DNA of 64,000 nucleotides from Mesorhizobium hawassense (GTDB lineage Bacteria; Pseudomonadota; Alphaproteobacteria; Rhizobiales; Rhizobiaceae). The DNA lies in assembly GCF_003289945.1 (NCBI RefSeq), contig NZ_QMBP01000010.1:124001-188000 (forward strand), written 5' to 3'. Shown here piece after piece: positions 16,133-24,794 of this stretch (positions within the stretch are counted from its first letter, which is position 1; the number at the start of each line of letters is the position of its first letter). The notes under the pieces are model-generated. The model was given only the letters and a program-made list of their open reading frames with translations, had not been told where the DNA came from and searched no databases. Position numbers and translations under genes: made by a program.

Positions 16133-16200
16133 GTTGAATTTCCGCCATGCCAAGGTGACACAATCCAGCGATTGCCGCTCCGTAAAGTGGATAGCACGCC

Positions 16201-17340
16201 TTGGTCCAGTCGGTTCTGTTCTTCGTCCTCGGTTTCCTCTGTGCCGTTTTCCTGGTGTCGCTTGTCGCGCCGGCAGTGTGGCGGCGGGCCGTTGTCCTGA
16301 CCCGCAGGCGCCTCGAGGCATCGCTGCCGTTGACGCAAGCCGAAATCCAGGCCGACAAGGATCGTGTGCGGGCGGAATACGCCATGACGACGCGCCGGCT
16401 GGAGATAACCGTCAAGAACCTGCAGGAGAAGGCGGCCGAGCAACTGGTCGAGATCGGCCGCGGGCGCGAGGCCCTGAAGGGGCTGGCGGTCGAGACGAAG
16501 GACAAGAACCAGGCGCTCTCCGATCTGCAGGCTAAAAATGCGGAGCTCAGGCAGCGCGAGGAGGACCTGCACCGCCTGTCGGAAAAGCTTGCGCAGACGG
16601 AGCGGGCGTTGGAGAAACGCGCGCTGGAGCTGCAAAAGCTCGAGCAGATGTATGACGATGCCAGCTTCTCTTCGTCGAACCGCCAGATCGAGCTGGTCGC
16701 CCGCGAATCGGAGCTGGAAAAGCTCGCCAGCGATATCGCGATGCTGCGCAGCCAGCGCAAGGAGGCTGACAGGCGAAACCAGGAAATCACCTCGGAAAGC
16801 AAGGGCGCGCGCGAAGCGCTGAAGGCGGAGAAGAAGAAAACGGCCGAGCTCGACAAGAAGGTCGAGCGGCTGCTGGCGACGCTTGCCGACCGCGAGGAAA
16901 AGCTCGACCGGCGCGAGAAGGATCTCGCCCGGATGCGCGAACGGTCGAGGGAGATTTCGCCTGCCAACGGCATCGCACGGCTGGCCACAAGCGCCGTTGT
17001 GCAAGGTGACGACGTCGACAAGGCAATCGCCAAGCTGGAAGGCGACCGCGAACGGCTGGAGGCAAGGCTGGCGGCCCTGGCGCGGGAGAACAAGCGGTTG
17101 AAAACCGACCTTGCCGCGTCGGGCACGGCAATGCCCGACGCGGCGGGCGATGCACGCCCGAGTGCGGGTCTTCGCGAGCAAATGTACGAATTGGCGGCCG
17201 AGGTCGTCAACCTGACGATGAAGCTCGACGGGCCGGATTCCCCCATCGCCAAGGCGCTGGCGAGCGACGGGCAGCAAGGCGGGCGCGGCATCAGCCTTGC
17301 CGACCGGGTGAGGGCTTTGCAGAAGGCTGGCTCGACCTGA
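16201..17340 (+). CDS. Membrane-anchored long coiled-coil protein of unknown function
   Basis: 379 residues. The start is a TTG at 16201, giving a single N-terminal membrane helix (VLFFVLGFLCAVFLVSLV). The rest is almost continuous coiled coil from about residue 60 to 300, rich in Glu, Lys, Arg and Leu. It ends with a conserved-looking tail (LREQMYELAAEVVNLTMKL, ISLADRVRALQKA). The design suggests a cytoplasmic scaffold or spacer anchored in the inner membrane. No enzymatic motif is seen. It follows eipA by 134 bp, with a hairpin in between. Confidence 0.8.
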   Translation: MVQSVLFFVLGFLCAVFLVSLVAPAVWRRAVVLTRRRLEASLPLTQAEIQADKDRVRAEYAMTTRRLEITVKNLQEKAAEQLVEIGRGREALKGLAVETKDKNQALSDLQAKNAELRQREEDLHRLSEKLAQTERALEKRALELQKLEQMYDDASFSSSNRQIELVARESELEKLASDIAMLRSQRKEADRRNQEITSESKGAREALKAEKKKTAELDKKVERLLATLADREEKLDRREKDLARMRERSREISPANGIARLATSAVVQGDDVDKAIAKLEGDRERLEARLAALARENKRLKTDLAASGTAMPDAAGDARPSAGLREQMYELAAEVVNLTMKLDGPDSPIAKALASDGQQGGRGISLADRVRALQKAGST

Positions 17341-17398
17341 ATTCTCGACACCCCTCAAAGCGTCGAGCTATTCGACCTCCTGGTTGCTCCGCAGGCCG

Positions 17399-18196
17399 CT
17401 ACCGGTTCGAAAAGTGATGCAGGGCGATGGCCGAGGCCGCCGCGACATTCAGGCTGTCGAAGCCTTCGGCCATGTTGATCCGCACCGTGTGGAGCCGGGC
17501 TAGAAGGTCCCGTGGCAGGCCTTCGCCTTCGGTGCCGAGATAGAGCGCCAGGCGCGGTGAACGGTCCGCCTCGCGGATATCATGGGCTCCGCGTGGCGAG
17601 AGAGCGAATTGGCTGAAGCCAAGCCGGTCGAGCGTCGCGGTAAAGGTTGCGGTATCGGCGAAGGACGCGAAGGGAACTTGCAGCGCCGCGCCGACCGAAA
17701 CGCGGATTGCCTTGCGGTAGAGCGGATCGCAGCAGGTCGTATCGAGCAGCACCGCATCCGCGCCGAAGGCCGCGGCGTTGCGGAAGATCGCCCCCATATT
17801 GTCGTGATTGGATATGCCGACAAGGACGACAGCCAACGCGCGTCGAGGCAAGGTCTCCACCAGGGCCTCTGCGGGCGCCGGATCGCCACGAACGCCGATC
17901 GCCAGAATGCCGCGATGCATGTGGAAGCCGGCGATCTTGTCCATGACCTCGCCACCGGCGACGTAGACCGGGAAATCGGCAGGCGCTTTGCGCAGGATCG
18001 GCTGCAGGCCGGCCAGTCTGTTTTCGAGGACAAGGGCGGACTCGGCGGCGAAGCGCCTAGTCGACAGCAGAAGGTCCAGCACCACCTTGCCTTCGGCGAC
18101 GAAGCGGCCATGCCGGCCGACGAGATCGCGCTCGCGGATGTCGAGATAGGCGGTGACGCGCGGGTCCTGGGGATCGCCGATAGGGATGATATTCAT
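17399..18196 (-). CDS. SpoU/TrmH-family RNA 2'-O-methyltransferase
   Basis: 265 residues. The three SPOUT motifs are clear: SNHDNMGAIFRNAAAFGADA (motif 1), YLGTEGEGLP (motif 2) and INMAEGFDSLNVAAASAIAL (motif 3). These form the trefoil knot that binds S-adenosylmethionine. An N-terminal substrate-binding domain (GRFVAEGKVVLDLLL) fits rRNA or tRNA ribose methylation. The exact nucleotide cannot be assigned. Confidence 0.92.
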   Translation of the reverse strand: MNIIPIGDPQDPRVTAYLDIRERDLVGRHGRFVAEGKVVLDLLLSTRRFAAESALVLENRLAGLQPILRKAPADFPVYVAGGEVMDKIAGFHMHRGILAIGVRGDPAPAEALVETLPRRALAVVLVGISNHDNMGAIFRNAAAFGADAVLLDTTCCDPLYRKAIRVSVGAALQVPFASFADTATFTATLDRLGFSQFALSPRGAHDIREADRSPRLALYLGTEGEGLPRDLLARLHTVRINMAEGFDSLNVAAASAIALHHFSNR

Positions 18197-18249
18197 GCAG
18201 GCCTCGCCGAAGGTTCGTCAGCGAGGTAATGAGCGGCAGGAGCCGCAGG

Positions 18250-18588
18250 TCAAGCCCCGGCGCGACGCAACCGATAGGCCATCTGGGAAAGATCGCCGTC
18301 GCCGAAAATGCCTTCCAGCATGCGCAGCAATTCGCGTACCGCCTCGGACTTGCAGGAATAGTAGATCATCTGGCGATCGCGCCGTGTCTCTACGAGATCG
18401 AGTGCCCTCAGCTTTGCGAGATGCTGCGACAGCGCGGACTGGCTCAGCTGCACTTTCTCGGCGATGGCGCCGACCGACATTTCGTCGTCCATGAGATGGG
18501 CCACGATCAGCAGGCGCTTTTCGTTGCCCATGAGAGTGAGAAACGCGGCGGCCGATTCCGCATTGGCGATTAGCTTATTTGAGATCAT
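18250..18588 (-). CDS. ArsR-family regulator, NolR-like
   Basis: 112 residues with one winged helix. The recognition region LSQSALSQHLAKLRALDLVE followed by TRRDRQMIYYS is very close to NolR, the rhizobial repressor of nodulation and core genes. The N-terminal cysteines of metal-sensing ArsR proteins are absent, as in NolR. One Cys (SCKSEA) is not in a metal motif. It may be the NolR orthologue or a relative. It stands alone between the methyltransferase and HugZ-like genes. Confidence 0.88.
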   Translation of the reverse strand: MISNKLIANAESAAAFLTLMGNEKRLLIVAHLMDDEMSVGAIAEKVQLSQSALSQHLAKLRALDLVETRRDRQMIYYSCKSEAVRELLRMLEGIFGDGDLSQMAYRLRRAGA

Positions 18589-18746
18589 AGATCCCCCAAG
18601 GGTCCTGGCTCATCCTGGCGCCAGGGGGCAATGGCGCCTGATTCCACAATGTTCAGATGTCGATTGGCGCTGCTGAATCAGCGTCACTACAAAGGTAATT
18701 CATTTCCTCTAAATCTCAAGCGTTGCTTTCGCCGGCTCGCGATCAA

Positions 18747-19517
18747 CTATCGCTCTTGCTCCGCCGAGCGCGCCGTTTTGGCCATCTCGACCAGCACCGA
18801 GCGCAATTCGCCCGCGCTCCGCAGAGGCTGCGGAAAGAAGATCCTGCAGGTGACATCCGAAGCGGTGAGATCCATGCCATCGGCATCGAAGCCGGTGGCA
18901 ATCCATCCGTCGCCTTCGGCGCGGCCGAAATGGCGCGCATAAAGGCCAAGCGCGTCGCGATGGTCGGCATTCATGTGGTCAAGAGCTGCCTGCTCGCTGC
19001 CGCCCAGCTCCTCGACGACGGCACCGCCGGTGATGAGATCACCCTTGTCGAGAAGATAGGCCTTGCCGAAGCCGCCGTTCAGGCTGGCTGGCCCGGGCTC
19101 CAGCCGGAAGAACGAGAAATCGCCGAGCCCGGCATAGAGCTTCGCCTTCGGATTGCGGTTGAGGTAGCGCCGTTCGGCGCGCATCTGATCAGCCGATCCC
19201 CGTTCCAGCCGCAAGGCCCGGCATGCCAGGCTGATGCGCGGATGCGCGAGCGGATCGCCCTTGCCGGGTTCGCCAAGCAATAGCGAGCAGCGTGGATCGG
19301 CAAGCAGCGCGCCGGTGTGCGCGGACAGCATCGAGATCAGGATCAGCGGCGCGCCGTCGATGTCGGTGGCGACGCCGACCCTACTTGCCAGCGGCGAGCC
19401 GGTGCCCGGCTCGATCACCGCGAGCGCGCCGAAACGCGCCGTGCGGACCAGGGTTTTCGCCAGCCTGACCGCCTCGGCGTCGGTTTCACGAATGACATCC
19501 TTTTTTGGTTCGGTCAC
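18747..19517 (-). CDS. HugZ-like FMN-binding split-barrel protein with DUF2470 tail
   Basis: 256 residues from a GTG at 19517. An N-terminal pyridoxamine-5'-phosphate-oxidase-like barrel (FGALAVIEPGTGSPLASRVG, LSAHTGALLADPRCSLLLGE) is joined to a C-terminal DUF2470 domain (ALDHMNADHRDALGLYARHF) that carries the conserved His residues. This layout is typical of HugZ/HutZ heme-utilisation proteins and of related FMN proteins. Heme degradation is inferred only; no heme-uptake genes are nearby. Confidence 0.88.
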   Translation of the reverse strand: MTEPKKDVIRETDAEAVRLAKTLVRTARFGALAVIEPGTGSPLASRVGVATDIDGAPLILISMLSAHTGALLADPRCSLLLGEPGKGDPLAHPRISLACRALRLERGSADQMRAERRYLNRNPKAKLYAGLGDFSFFRLEPGPASLNGGFGKAYLLDKGDLITGGAVVEELGGSEQAALDHMNADHRDALGLYARHFGRAEGDGWIATGFDADGMDLTASDVTCRIFFPQPLRSAGELRSVLVEMAKTARSAEQER

Positions 19518-19553
19518 GAGCTCACCCGAGATAAGTTGATTTCTACTCTCCGC

Positions 19554-20741
19554 TTATCGACCGAGTATACCCGCCTTGGCAAGGGCCGCGATTTCCTCGT
19601 CGCTCAAGCCGAAACGGATCAATATGCCGGCGGGGTCGCGATTGGCGGTGGCTGGCATCGCGGCAAGCGTGTGCGAGCTTTGCGAGAAACGCGGGGCGGG
19701 CGCCGGGCGCTGGAGCCCGCCGGATTTCGCAAAGCTTTGCCTGGCGCGATTGTGCGGGTGGTACCTGGCTTCGACCAGGGACAGCACGGGAGCCACGCAA
19801 GCGTCGGTCGCGGCGAAAAGCGCGGCCCATTCGTCGCGCGTTTTCTCCTTCACCCGGCCGGCAATGGCGGCGCGTAGCGCGGGCCATAGCGACTTGTCGT
19901 ATTGGCCGCCGACAAAACGCTCGTCGAGCGGCAGCAGCCTGGCGAATTCGGCGAAGAAGCGCGGCTCGAGGCAGCCTACGGCGATGTGCCTTGCGTCCGC
20001 CGTCTCATACGTATCGTAGAACGGCGCACCGGAATCGAGCAGGTTCTCCCCGCGCCTGTCGTTCCACAGGCCCGCCGCCATGTAGGCGTGGATCGGCGCC
20101 GCGAGCATCGAGGCCCCCTCGATCATCGAGGCATCGATCACCTGGCCTTTTCCGGTGCGCGACCGGTGGAAAAGAGCGGCGAGCAGACCTGCGATCAGCA
20201 TCATGGCGCCGCCGCCCTGATCCGCGACGAGGTTGAGCGGTGGCACTGGTGATGCGTCCCGTCTGCCGATCGCATGCAAAAGACCGGCATAAGCGAGATA
20301 GGTGATGTCGTGCCCGGCTCGGCCAGACAGCGGCCCGTCCTGGCCGAAGCCGGTGAGGCGGCCATAGATCAGCGCCGGATTGCGTTCGAGCGAGATATCG
20401 GGCCCGAGGCCGAGCCGCTCCATCACGCCGGGACGGAAGCCCTCTACAAGCAGGTCGGCTTTGACCGCGAGGCGCAGCAACAGTTCCACGCCGGCCGGGC
20501 GCTTCAGGTCGAGCTTGAGGATGGAACGGCCGTGGCGGTCGAGATCGTATTCTTCCGGCAGGCTCAGAAGCGGCTGGCCGGCGTCGGTGCGTTCGATGCG
20601 CAGCACCTCGGCGCCCATCTCCGACAGCATCAGGGCGGCAAGCGGCACCGGGCCGAGTCCGGCCATCTCGATGACTTTCAAGCCGGCGAGCGGGCCGGTC
20701 TTTTCGGCGGAAGCACCGACGCCTGTCGGCGAGCCAGTCAT
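19554..20741 (-). CDS. CaiB/BaiF (class III) CoA-transferase, alpha-methylacyl-CoA racemase-like
   Basis: 395 residues. The racemase-type catalytic pattern is present: GHDITYLAYAGLL (His) and NLVADQGGGAMMLIAGLLAA (Asp), as in alpha-methylacyl-CoA racemase. TGKGQVIDASMIEGASML is the family's substrate-loop block. The N terminus (LAGLKVIEMAGLGPVPLAA) is canonical for class III enzymes. The gene starts 5 bp after the stop of the dehydrogenase gene upstream, so the two form an operon for branched acyl-CoA breakdown. Confidence 0.9.
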   Translation of the reverse strand: MTGSPTGVGASAEKTGPLAGLKVIEMAGLGPVPLAALMLSEMGAEVLRIERTDAGQPLLSLPEEYDLDRHGRSILKLDLKRPAGVELLLRLAVKADLLVEGFRPGVMERLGLGPDISLERNPALIYGRLTGFGQDGPLSGRAGHDITYLAYAGLLHAIGRRDASPVPPLNLVADQGGGAMMLIAGLLAALFHRSRTGKGQVIDASMIEGASMLAAPIHAYMAAGLWNDRRGENLLDSGAPFYDTYETADARHIAVGCLEPRFFAEFARLLPLDERFVGGQYDKSLWPALRAAIAGRVKEKTRDEWAALFAATDACVAPVLSLVEARYHPHNRARQSFAKSGGLQRPAPAPRFSQSSHTLAAMPATANRDPAGILIRFGLSDEEIAALAKAGILGR

Positions 20742-20746
20742 CCGAC

Positions 20747-21508
20747 TTATTTCGGTGCCATGCGGATGGCGCCGTCGAGGCGGATGGTCTCGCCATTGAG
20801 CATCTGGTTCTCGACGATGTGGAGCGCAAGCGCCGCATATTCCGACGGCTCGCCAAGCCGGGGCGGGAAGGGCACGGAGGCGCCGAGCGAATCCTGCACT
20901 TCCTGCGGCATGCCGGCCATCATCGGCGTCTTGAAGATGCCGGGTGCGATCGTGCAGACGCGAATGCCGGAGCGCGCCAGATCGCGCGCCACCGGCAGCG
21001 TCATACCGACGACGCCGCCCTTGGAGGCCGAGTAGGCGGCCTGGCCGATCTGGCCGTCATAGGCGGCGACGGAAGCGGTGTTGACGATGACGCCGCGCTC
21101 GCCGCCGGTGAGCGGGTCGAGTTTCGCCGCGCGGTCGGCGACCAGGCGGATCATGTTGAAGGTGCCGATCAGGTTGATCTCGATCACCTTGCGGTATTGC
21201 TCAAGCGGATGCGGCCCGTCCTTGCCGATGGTCTTCACGCCGATGGCGATGCCGGCGCAATTGACCAGGATACGCGGCGGCCCAAGCTTTTCAGCCACTT
21301 CGGCGATCGCGGCCGTAGCGCTTTCGCCACTGCTGACATCGCATTGGACGGCAATGCCGCCGATGTCGGCCGCGACTTTCGCGGCGCGCTCCATGCCGAC
21401 GTCGAGGATGGCGACACGGGCGCCCTTGGCGGCCAGCGCGCGCGCCGTCGCTTCGCCGAGGCCGGACCCGCCGCCGGTGACGATCGCGATCTGGCCGTTC
21501 GGGGTCAT
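20747..21508 (-). CDS. SDR-family 3-hydroxyacyl-CoA dehydrogenase (type II, HSD17B10-like)
   Basis: 253 residues. The cofactor motif TGGGSGLGEATARAL, the catalytic NTASVAAYDGQIGQAAYSAS (Ser, Tyr, Lys in YSASKGG) and the PGIFKTPMM block match mitochondrial-type short-chain hydroxyacyl-CoA dehydrogenases. The enzyme oxidises 3-hydroxyacyl-CoA with NAD. It is preceded by a GGGAGG ribosome site and followed within 5 bp by the acyl-CoA racemase-like gene; together they suggest isoleucine or methyl-branched fatty-acid catabolism. Confidence 0.92.
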   Translation of the reverse strand: MTPNGQIAIVTGGGSGLGEATARALAAKGARVAILDVGMERAAKVAADIGGIAVQCDVSSGESATAAIAEVAEKLGPPRILVNCAGIAIGVKTIGKDGPHPLEQYRKVIEINLIGTFNMIRLVADRAAKLDPLTGGERGVIVNTASVAAYDGQIGQAAYSASKGGVVGMTLPVARDLARSGIRVCTIAPGIFKTPMMAGMPQEVQDSLGASVPFPPRLGEPSEYAALALHIVENQMLNGETIRLDGAIRMAPK

Positions 21509-21535
21509 GCAAGCCTCCCAGGATTTCGGACTATG

Positions 21536-22141
21536 CTACGAAGCCCGCAACGGCGGCGCAACCGCAATAGCCGGGTCGATGGATGGCGCCTCACTGGCGG
21601 CCGAGCGTGCCAAAGCCGGGACAAATTCGGCAATCCTCGCCGTGTTGGCGTGACAGACATCGCCGGCAAAGCGGGAGACGGCGCCGGGCTTGATTTCATG
21701 ATGCAGCAGCCGGTCGAGATCGACCGGGCGCGGCATGGTAATCTGCCCGCGCGGGAAGCGCTTGAAGCCGAGCGGCCCGTAATATGGCTCGTCGCCAACC
21801 AGGATGACGGCGGGCGCGCCAGCCTTCCTGGCGGCTTCCAGCGCGATCGCGACCAGCTTGCGGCCGATGCCGAGATTCTTGAAGGCGGGGCGCACCGCAA
21901 GCGGACCGAGCATCAAGGCGCGGCCAGCACCGGCCGCCACGCGAGTCATGCGCACGGAAGCGATCACCGTGCCGTCCTTGACGGCGACGAAGGACATCGA
22001 GCGGTCATGCCCGCCCGCCTCTCGGATCCTGTAGGCGGCAAGCACGAAACGGCCGGGGCCGAAGGCCTCGTCGTTGATGGCTTCGATTTCGGCATCATGC
22101 GCCGGGGTTTCCGGCAGGTATTTCACGTCGGCAAGGCTCAT
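21536..22141 (-). CDS. GNAT-family N-acetyltransferase (YhbS-like)
   Basis: 201 residues from the ATG at 22141 (MSLADVKYLPETPAHDAEI). An earlier ATG at 22180 lacks a ribosome site. The acetyl-CoA loop is LAVRPAFKNLGIGRKLVAIAL (a variant of the RxxGxG/A motif), followed by AVILVGDEPYYGPLGFKRF, the YhbS-type block. The substrate is unknown. The C-terminal 40 residues are rich in Ala and Pro. The start is 26 bp before the dehydrogenase gene's upstream region ends, but the gap does not prove co-transcription. Confidence 0.85.
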   Translation of the reverse strand: MSLADVKYLPETPAHDAEIEAINDEAFGPGRFVLAAYRIREAGGHDRSMSFVAVKDGTVIASVRMTRVAAGAGRALMLGPLAVRPAFKNLGIGRKLVAIALEAARKAGAPAVILVGDEPYYGPLGFKRFPRGQITMPRPVDLDRLLHHEIKPGAVSRFAGDVCHANTARIAEFVPALARSAASEAPSIDPAIAVAPPLRAS

Positions 22142-22434
22142 GGTCTTTGCGTTCCGGTATGCGAGGAAGGTTTGCTGCAAAGCGGCAGCGTTCGCCAGTC
22201 AGCGCTGTTAAGCGCGGGCGCCCTTTCGTCGTCGGTCGAACCGGATCGAGGCAAAGTCGAACATGGGCGCCTCCGCTAGCACCAATTTTGTTTCGCCGCA
22301 ATCGCCGCTATTTGCCCTCCTTGCGTCATTTTGACGAACCTGTTCGCCGTTTGACGGACTGTTCAGTGCCTCGGGACCTTCGCCAGGCCGGTCATTGGCC
22401 TAGATATAGTTGGAACCGCAGGGAGATTTTTCGC

Positions 22435-23421
22435 ATGGGTTTGCTGATTGAAGGCAAATGGCAGGACCGCCCGTTCGACACCGACAGCGGCGGACGGTTC
22501 ATACGGAGAGAATCGCAATGGCGCGACTGGATCACGCGCGATGGCAAGCCGGCGCAGGGCCGCATGCGCGGCTTCAAGGCGGAGCCCGGCCGCTATCATC
22601 TTTATGTCTCGCTCGCCTGCCCATGGGCGCACCGCACGCTGATCTTCCGCGCCCTGAAGAAGCTGGAGGGCGTCATCTCGGTGTCCGTGGTGCACCACTT
22701 CATGGGTGAAAACGGCTGGACCTTCAAAGCCGAGGACGGCGCCACCGGCGATACGCTCTACGGCCTCGATTTCCTGCACCAGATCTATGCCAAGGCAGAC
22801 CCGGCCTACTCAGGCCGCGTTACGGTGCCGGTGCTGTGGGACAAGCAGGAAGAGACCATCGTCAACAACGAGTCCTCCGAGATCATCCGGATGCTCAACA
22901 CCGCTTTCGACGAATGGGGCGAGGCGGGCCTCGATTTCTATCCGACGGCGCTGCGTGCGGAGATCGACAAGATCAACGCGCTGGTCTACCCGGCGATCAA
23001 CAACGGCGTTTATCGCGCCGGCTTCGCCACCACGCAGGAGGCTTACGAGGAAGCGTTCGGCGAATTGTTCTTAGCGCTCGATACGATCGAGGAGCGGTTG
23101 TCGCGGCGGCGCTACCTGACCGGTGAATACATCACCGAGGCGGACTGGCGGCTGTTCACGACGCTGGTGCGTTTCGATCCGGTCTATGTCGGCCATTTCA
23201 AATGCAATCTGCGCCGTGTTGCCGACTACCCGAACCTGTCCAACTATCTGCGCGATCTCTATCAGGTTCCGGGCGTGTCAGGCACGGTCAACCTGCATCA
23301 CATCAAGGCGCATTATTACGGCAGCCATAGATCGATCAATCCGACGGGAATCGTTCCGGTGGGGCCGGAACTCGACTATGCGGCGGCGCATGATCGGGGC
23401 AGGTTCAGGAAAGCGGCGTGA
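22435..23421 (+). CDS. yqjG: Glutathionyl-hydroquinone reductase (YqjG/ECM4-type glutathione transferase)
   Basis: 328 residues from the ATG at 22435, after a GGGAG site. The thioredoxin-like domain has the catalytic Cys62 in SLACPWAHRTLIFRALK, and the family block NNESSEIIRMLNTAF follows. The C-terminal helical domain has INNGVYRAGFATTQEAYEEA and the ending LHHIKAHYYGSHRSINPTGI. These enzymes reduce glutathionyl-hydroquinones to hydroquinones with glutathione. Confidence 0.93.
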   Translation: MGLLIEGKWQDRPFDTDSGGRFIRRESQWRDWITRDGKPAQGRMRGFKAEPGRYHLYVSLACPWAHRTLIFRALKKLEGVISVSVVHHFMGENGWTFKAEDGATGDTLYGLDFLHQIYAKADPAYSGRVTVPVLWDKQEETIVNNESSEIIRMLNTAFDEWGEAGLDFYPTALRAEIDKINALVYPAINNGVYRAGFATTQEAYEEAFGELFLALDTIEERLSRRRYLTGEYITEADWRLFTTLVRFDPVYVGHFKCNLRRVADYPNLSNYLRDLYQVPGVSGTVNLHHIKAHYYGSHRSINPTGIVPVGPELDYAAAHDRGRFRKAA

Positions 23422-23461
23422 CCTGATCCGAGCCGGTTCAGATGTGATAGAACCCTTCGCT

Positions 23462-23510
23462 CTGACGCAATTCCAGGAAAACCGTTACGAGATTTTCCTG
23501 GAATTGCTCT
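23462..23510. repeat. Palindromic intergenic repeat, family A, copy 1
   Basis: Left arm GCAATTCCAGGAAAA and right arm TTTTCCTGGAATTGC form a nearly perfect 15-bp hairpin. It lies directly before a second copy of the same family. Confidence 0.85.
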
Positions 23511-23521
23511 ATCTCTTTCTT

Positions 23522-23574
23522 TTGACGCAATTCCGGACGGAAAACCGCTCACACTTTTTCCTGGAATTGCTCTA
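23522..23574. repeat. Palindromic intergenic repeat, family A, copy 2, whose edge forms a stop codon
   Basis: GCAATTCC...GGAATTGC with the internal GGAAAACCGC and ACTTTTTCC shared with the copy at 55124-55175. The right edge reads GCTCTA. On the minus strand this is TAGAGC, whose TAG is the stop of the next gene. Confidence 0.85.
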
Positions 23575-24054
23575 ACGGAAGGCCTCAGTATCGGTGCGGG
23601 TTCGCCTGGCGAGTTCGACCTTCAGCAGAGTCTTCCCAAACCGGCTCGAGTACCAGGCGGCATTCAAGCCAAACGTGAGCAGGAACGCGAACAGAGCGCC
23701 TCCGACCCACACGGCCGGAGGAACGCTGCTCAGGTCGCGCGATCTGGATTCACCCGCGATGGCCAACCAACCCAGCGGCGCCGAAATCAAAAAAGCTGCC
23801 AGGGTTGAGAGCAGAACTATCGTCCAATATTCCCGACGATTGAACAACCGGCCGTTTCTTCTGACGAACTTGTATAGCGCGACATTGGCGGACCCGAAGC
23901 TTATGGCGAACCCCGCGGCTTTACCGAACTCCTTTGAAAGGGTTGGGGTGACGACCACCAATACGCCAAGCGCAACCGTCAACGCCACCATCGTTAAAGT
24001 ATAGTACCCAACATAAGGCCAGAGGTTTACGGAAGGTTCATCGCTGTTTCTCAT
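23572..24054 (-). CDS. Four-helix membrane protein, ABZJ_00895-like, unknown function
   Basis: 160 residues from the ATG at 24054; an ATG at 24093 would add 13. Four membrane helices are predicted: YYTLTMVALTVALGVLVVV, FAISFGSANVALYKFV, TIVLLSTLAAFLISAPLG and VWVGGALFAFLLTFGLNAAW. The segment EFGKAAGFAISFGSANVAL followed by ARG-rich loops recalls small ABZJ_00895-type proteins. No function is known. The TAG stop lies in the terminal TAGAGC of a palindromic repeat. The upstream AT content is slightly higher than its neighbours. Confidence 0.65.
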   Translation of the reverse strand: MRNSDEPSVNLWPYVGYYTLTMVALTVALGVLVVVTPTLSKEFGKAAGFAISFGSANVALYKFVRRNGRLFNRREYWTIVLLSTLAAFLISAPLGWLAIAGESRSRDLSSVPPAVWVGGALFAFLLTFGLNAAWYSSRFGKTLLKVELARRTRTDTEAFR

Positions 24055-24120
24055 TGTCTCATCCCGAGCCCAAAATCGCCTGAAGTAGAGCATAGAGTTT
24101 CCGCAAAGGAGAAAGCAAGC

Positions 24121-24624
24121 CTACCAATATGCGGATACAGGCCGGCTCTGAAAGATCTCTGCCAGCCGCCGCAGCGTCGCCGGGGTCGTGTCCTCCGGCA
24201 AACGATCGATAGGGAAGAAGCCGGCCTCGGCGATCTCATGGTCCGGCAGTTTCGGCCCCGTCTGATTGAATGCCTCGATCAGGTAAAGGCCGACATGGTC
24301 GCGGTTGCTGGAGCGGCGGTTGAAATGCATCGATTTCAGCTCCGGCAGGGCTGTCAAGGTGATGTTGCCTTCCTCAACCAGTTCGCGCGCCAGCGCTTCT
24401 TCGAGCGTCTCGCCAGACTCGACCCCGCCGCCGGGCAATTGCCAGCCTGGAACATAGGTGTGGCGGATGAGGAAGACGGCGTTGGAAGCACGGTCATAGA
24501 CCAGACCACGCACGCCTAGCGTCATCGGGCGGCGCAGCAGGAAATAAAAATGGAAAAGCCTCGCGCGCAGCCCCGGCCAGCCGGCCTGGCGGAAGGCCTC
24601 TTCCGGATCGGCGCGGCGGTTCAT
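24121..24624 (-). CDS. Nudix hydrolase
   Basis: 167 residues from the ATG at 24624. The Nudix box is GGGVESGETLEEALARELVE followed by EG, with the REL-x-EE-x-G core intact, so it should bind Mg and split a nucleoside diphosphate linkage. PGWQLPGGG precedes the box. The substrate cannot be named. A hairpin-rich 170-bp gap separates it from the divergent metallophosphoesterase gene. Confidence 0.88.
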   Translation of the reverse strand: MNRRADPEEAFRQAGWPGLRARLFHFYFLLRRPMTLGVRGLVYDRASNAVFLIRHTYVPGWQLPGGGVESGETLEEALARELVEEGNITLTALPELKSMHFNRRSSNRDHVGLYLIEAFNQTGPKLPDHEIAEAGFFPIDRLPEDTTPATLRRLAEIFQSRPVSAYW

Positions 24625-24638
24625 GCAACGATCCGCAA

Positions 24639-24672
24639 GCAGATGTTCGTGGGTTGTCCCACCAACATCTGC
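24639..24672. repeat. Intergenic hairpin in the Nudix/phosphoesterase gap
   Basis: GCAGATGTT at 24639-24647 pairs with AACATCTGC at 24664-24672, with GTGGG and CCCAC inside. The stem is near perfect and symmetric, so it may act as a promoter-region dyad or be a mobile palindrome. Confidence 0.7.
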
Positions 24673-24691
24673 CTGGCCTTCCTTGTTCTTC

Positions 24692-24736
24692 GCAGGTTCT
24701 GGCCGCAAAACCGCGGGACACTTTTGCGGAACCTGC
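24692..24736. repeat. Second intergenic hairpin
   Basis: GCAGGTTC and CCGCAAAA on the left pair with TTTTGCGG and AACCTGC on the right around a GC loop. It resembles rhizobial palindromic repeats rather than a terminator, since no gene ends here. Confidence 0.7.
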
Positions 24737-24794
24737 TTGGGCGAACAGCGAACGGTGAGTGGAAAGCCTTGTCGGCGTCGCTTAAGAAGGGAGC

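Noticed and set aside
16035..17351. Two long minus-strand frames over the coiled-coil gene
   Set aside because: Ser/Arg-rich or Leu/Arg-rich reverse translations of a coiled-coil sequence; no family match.
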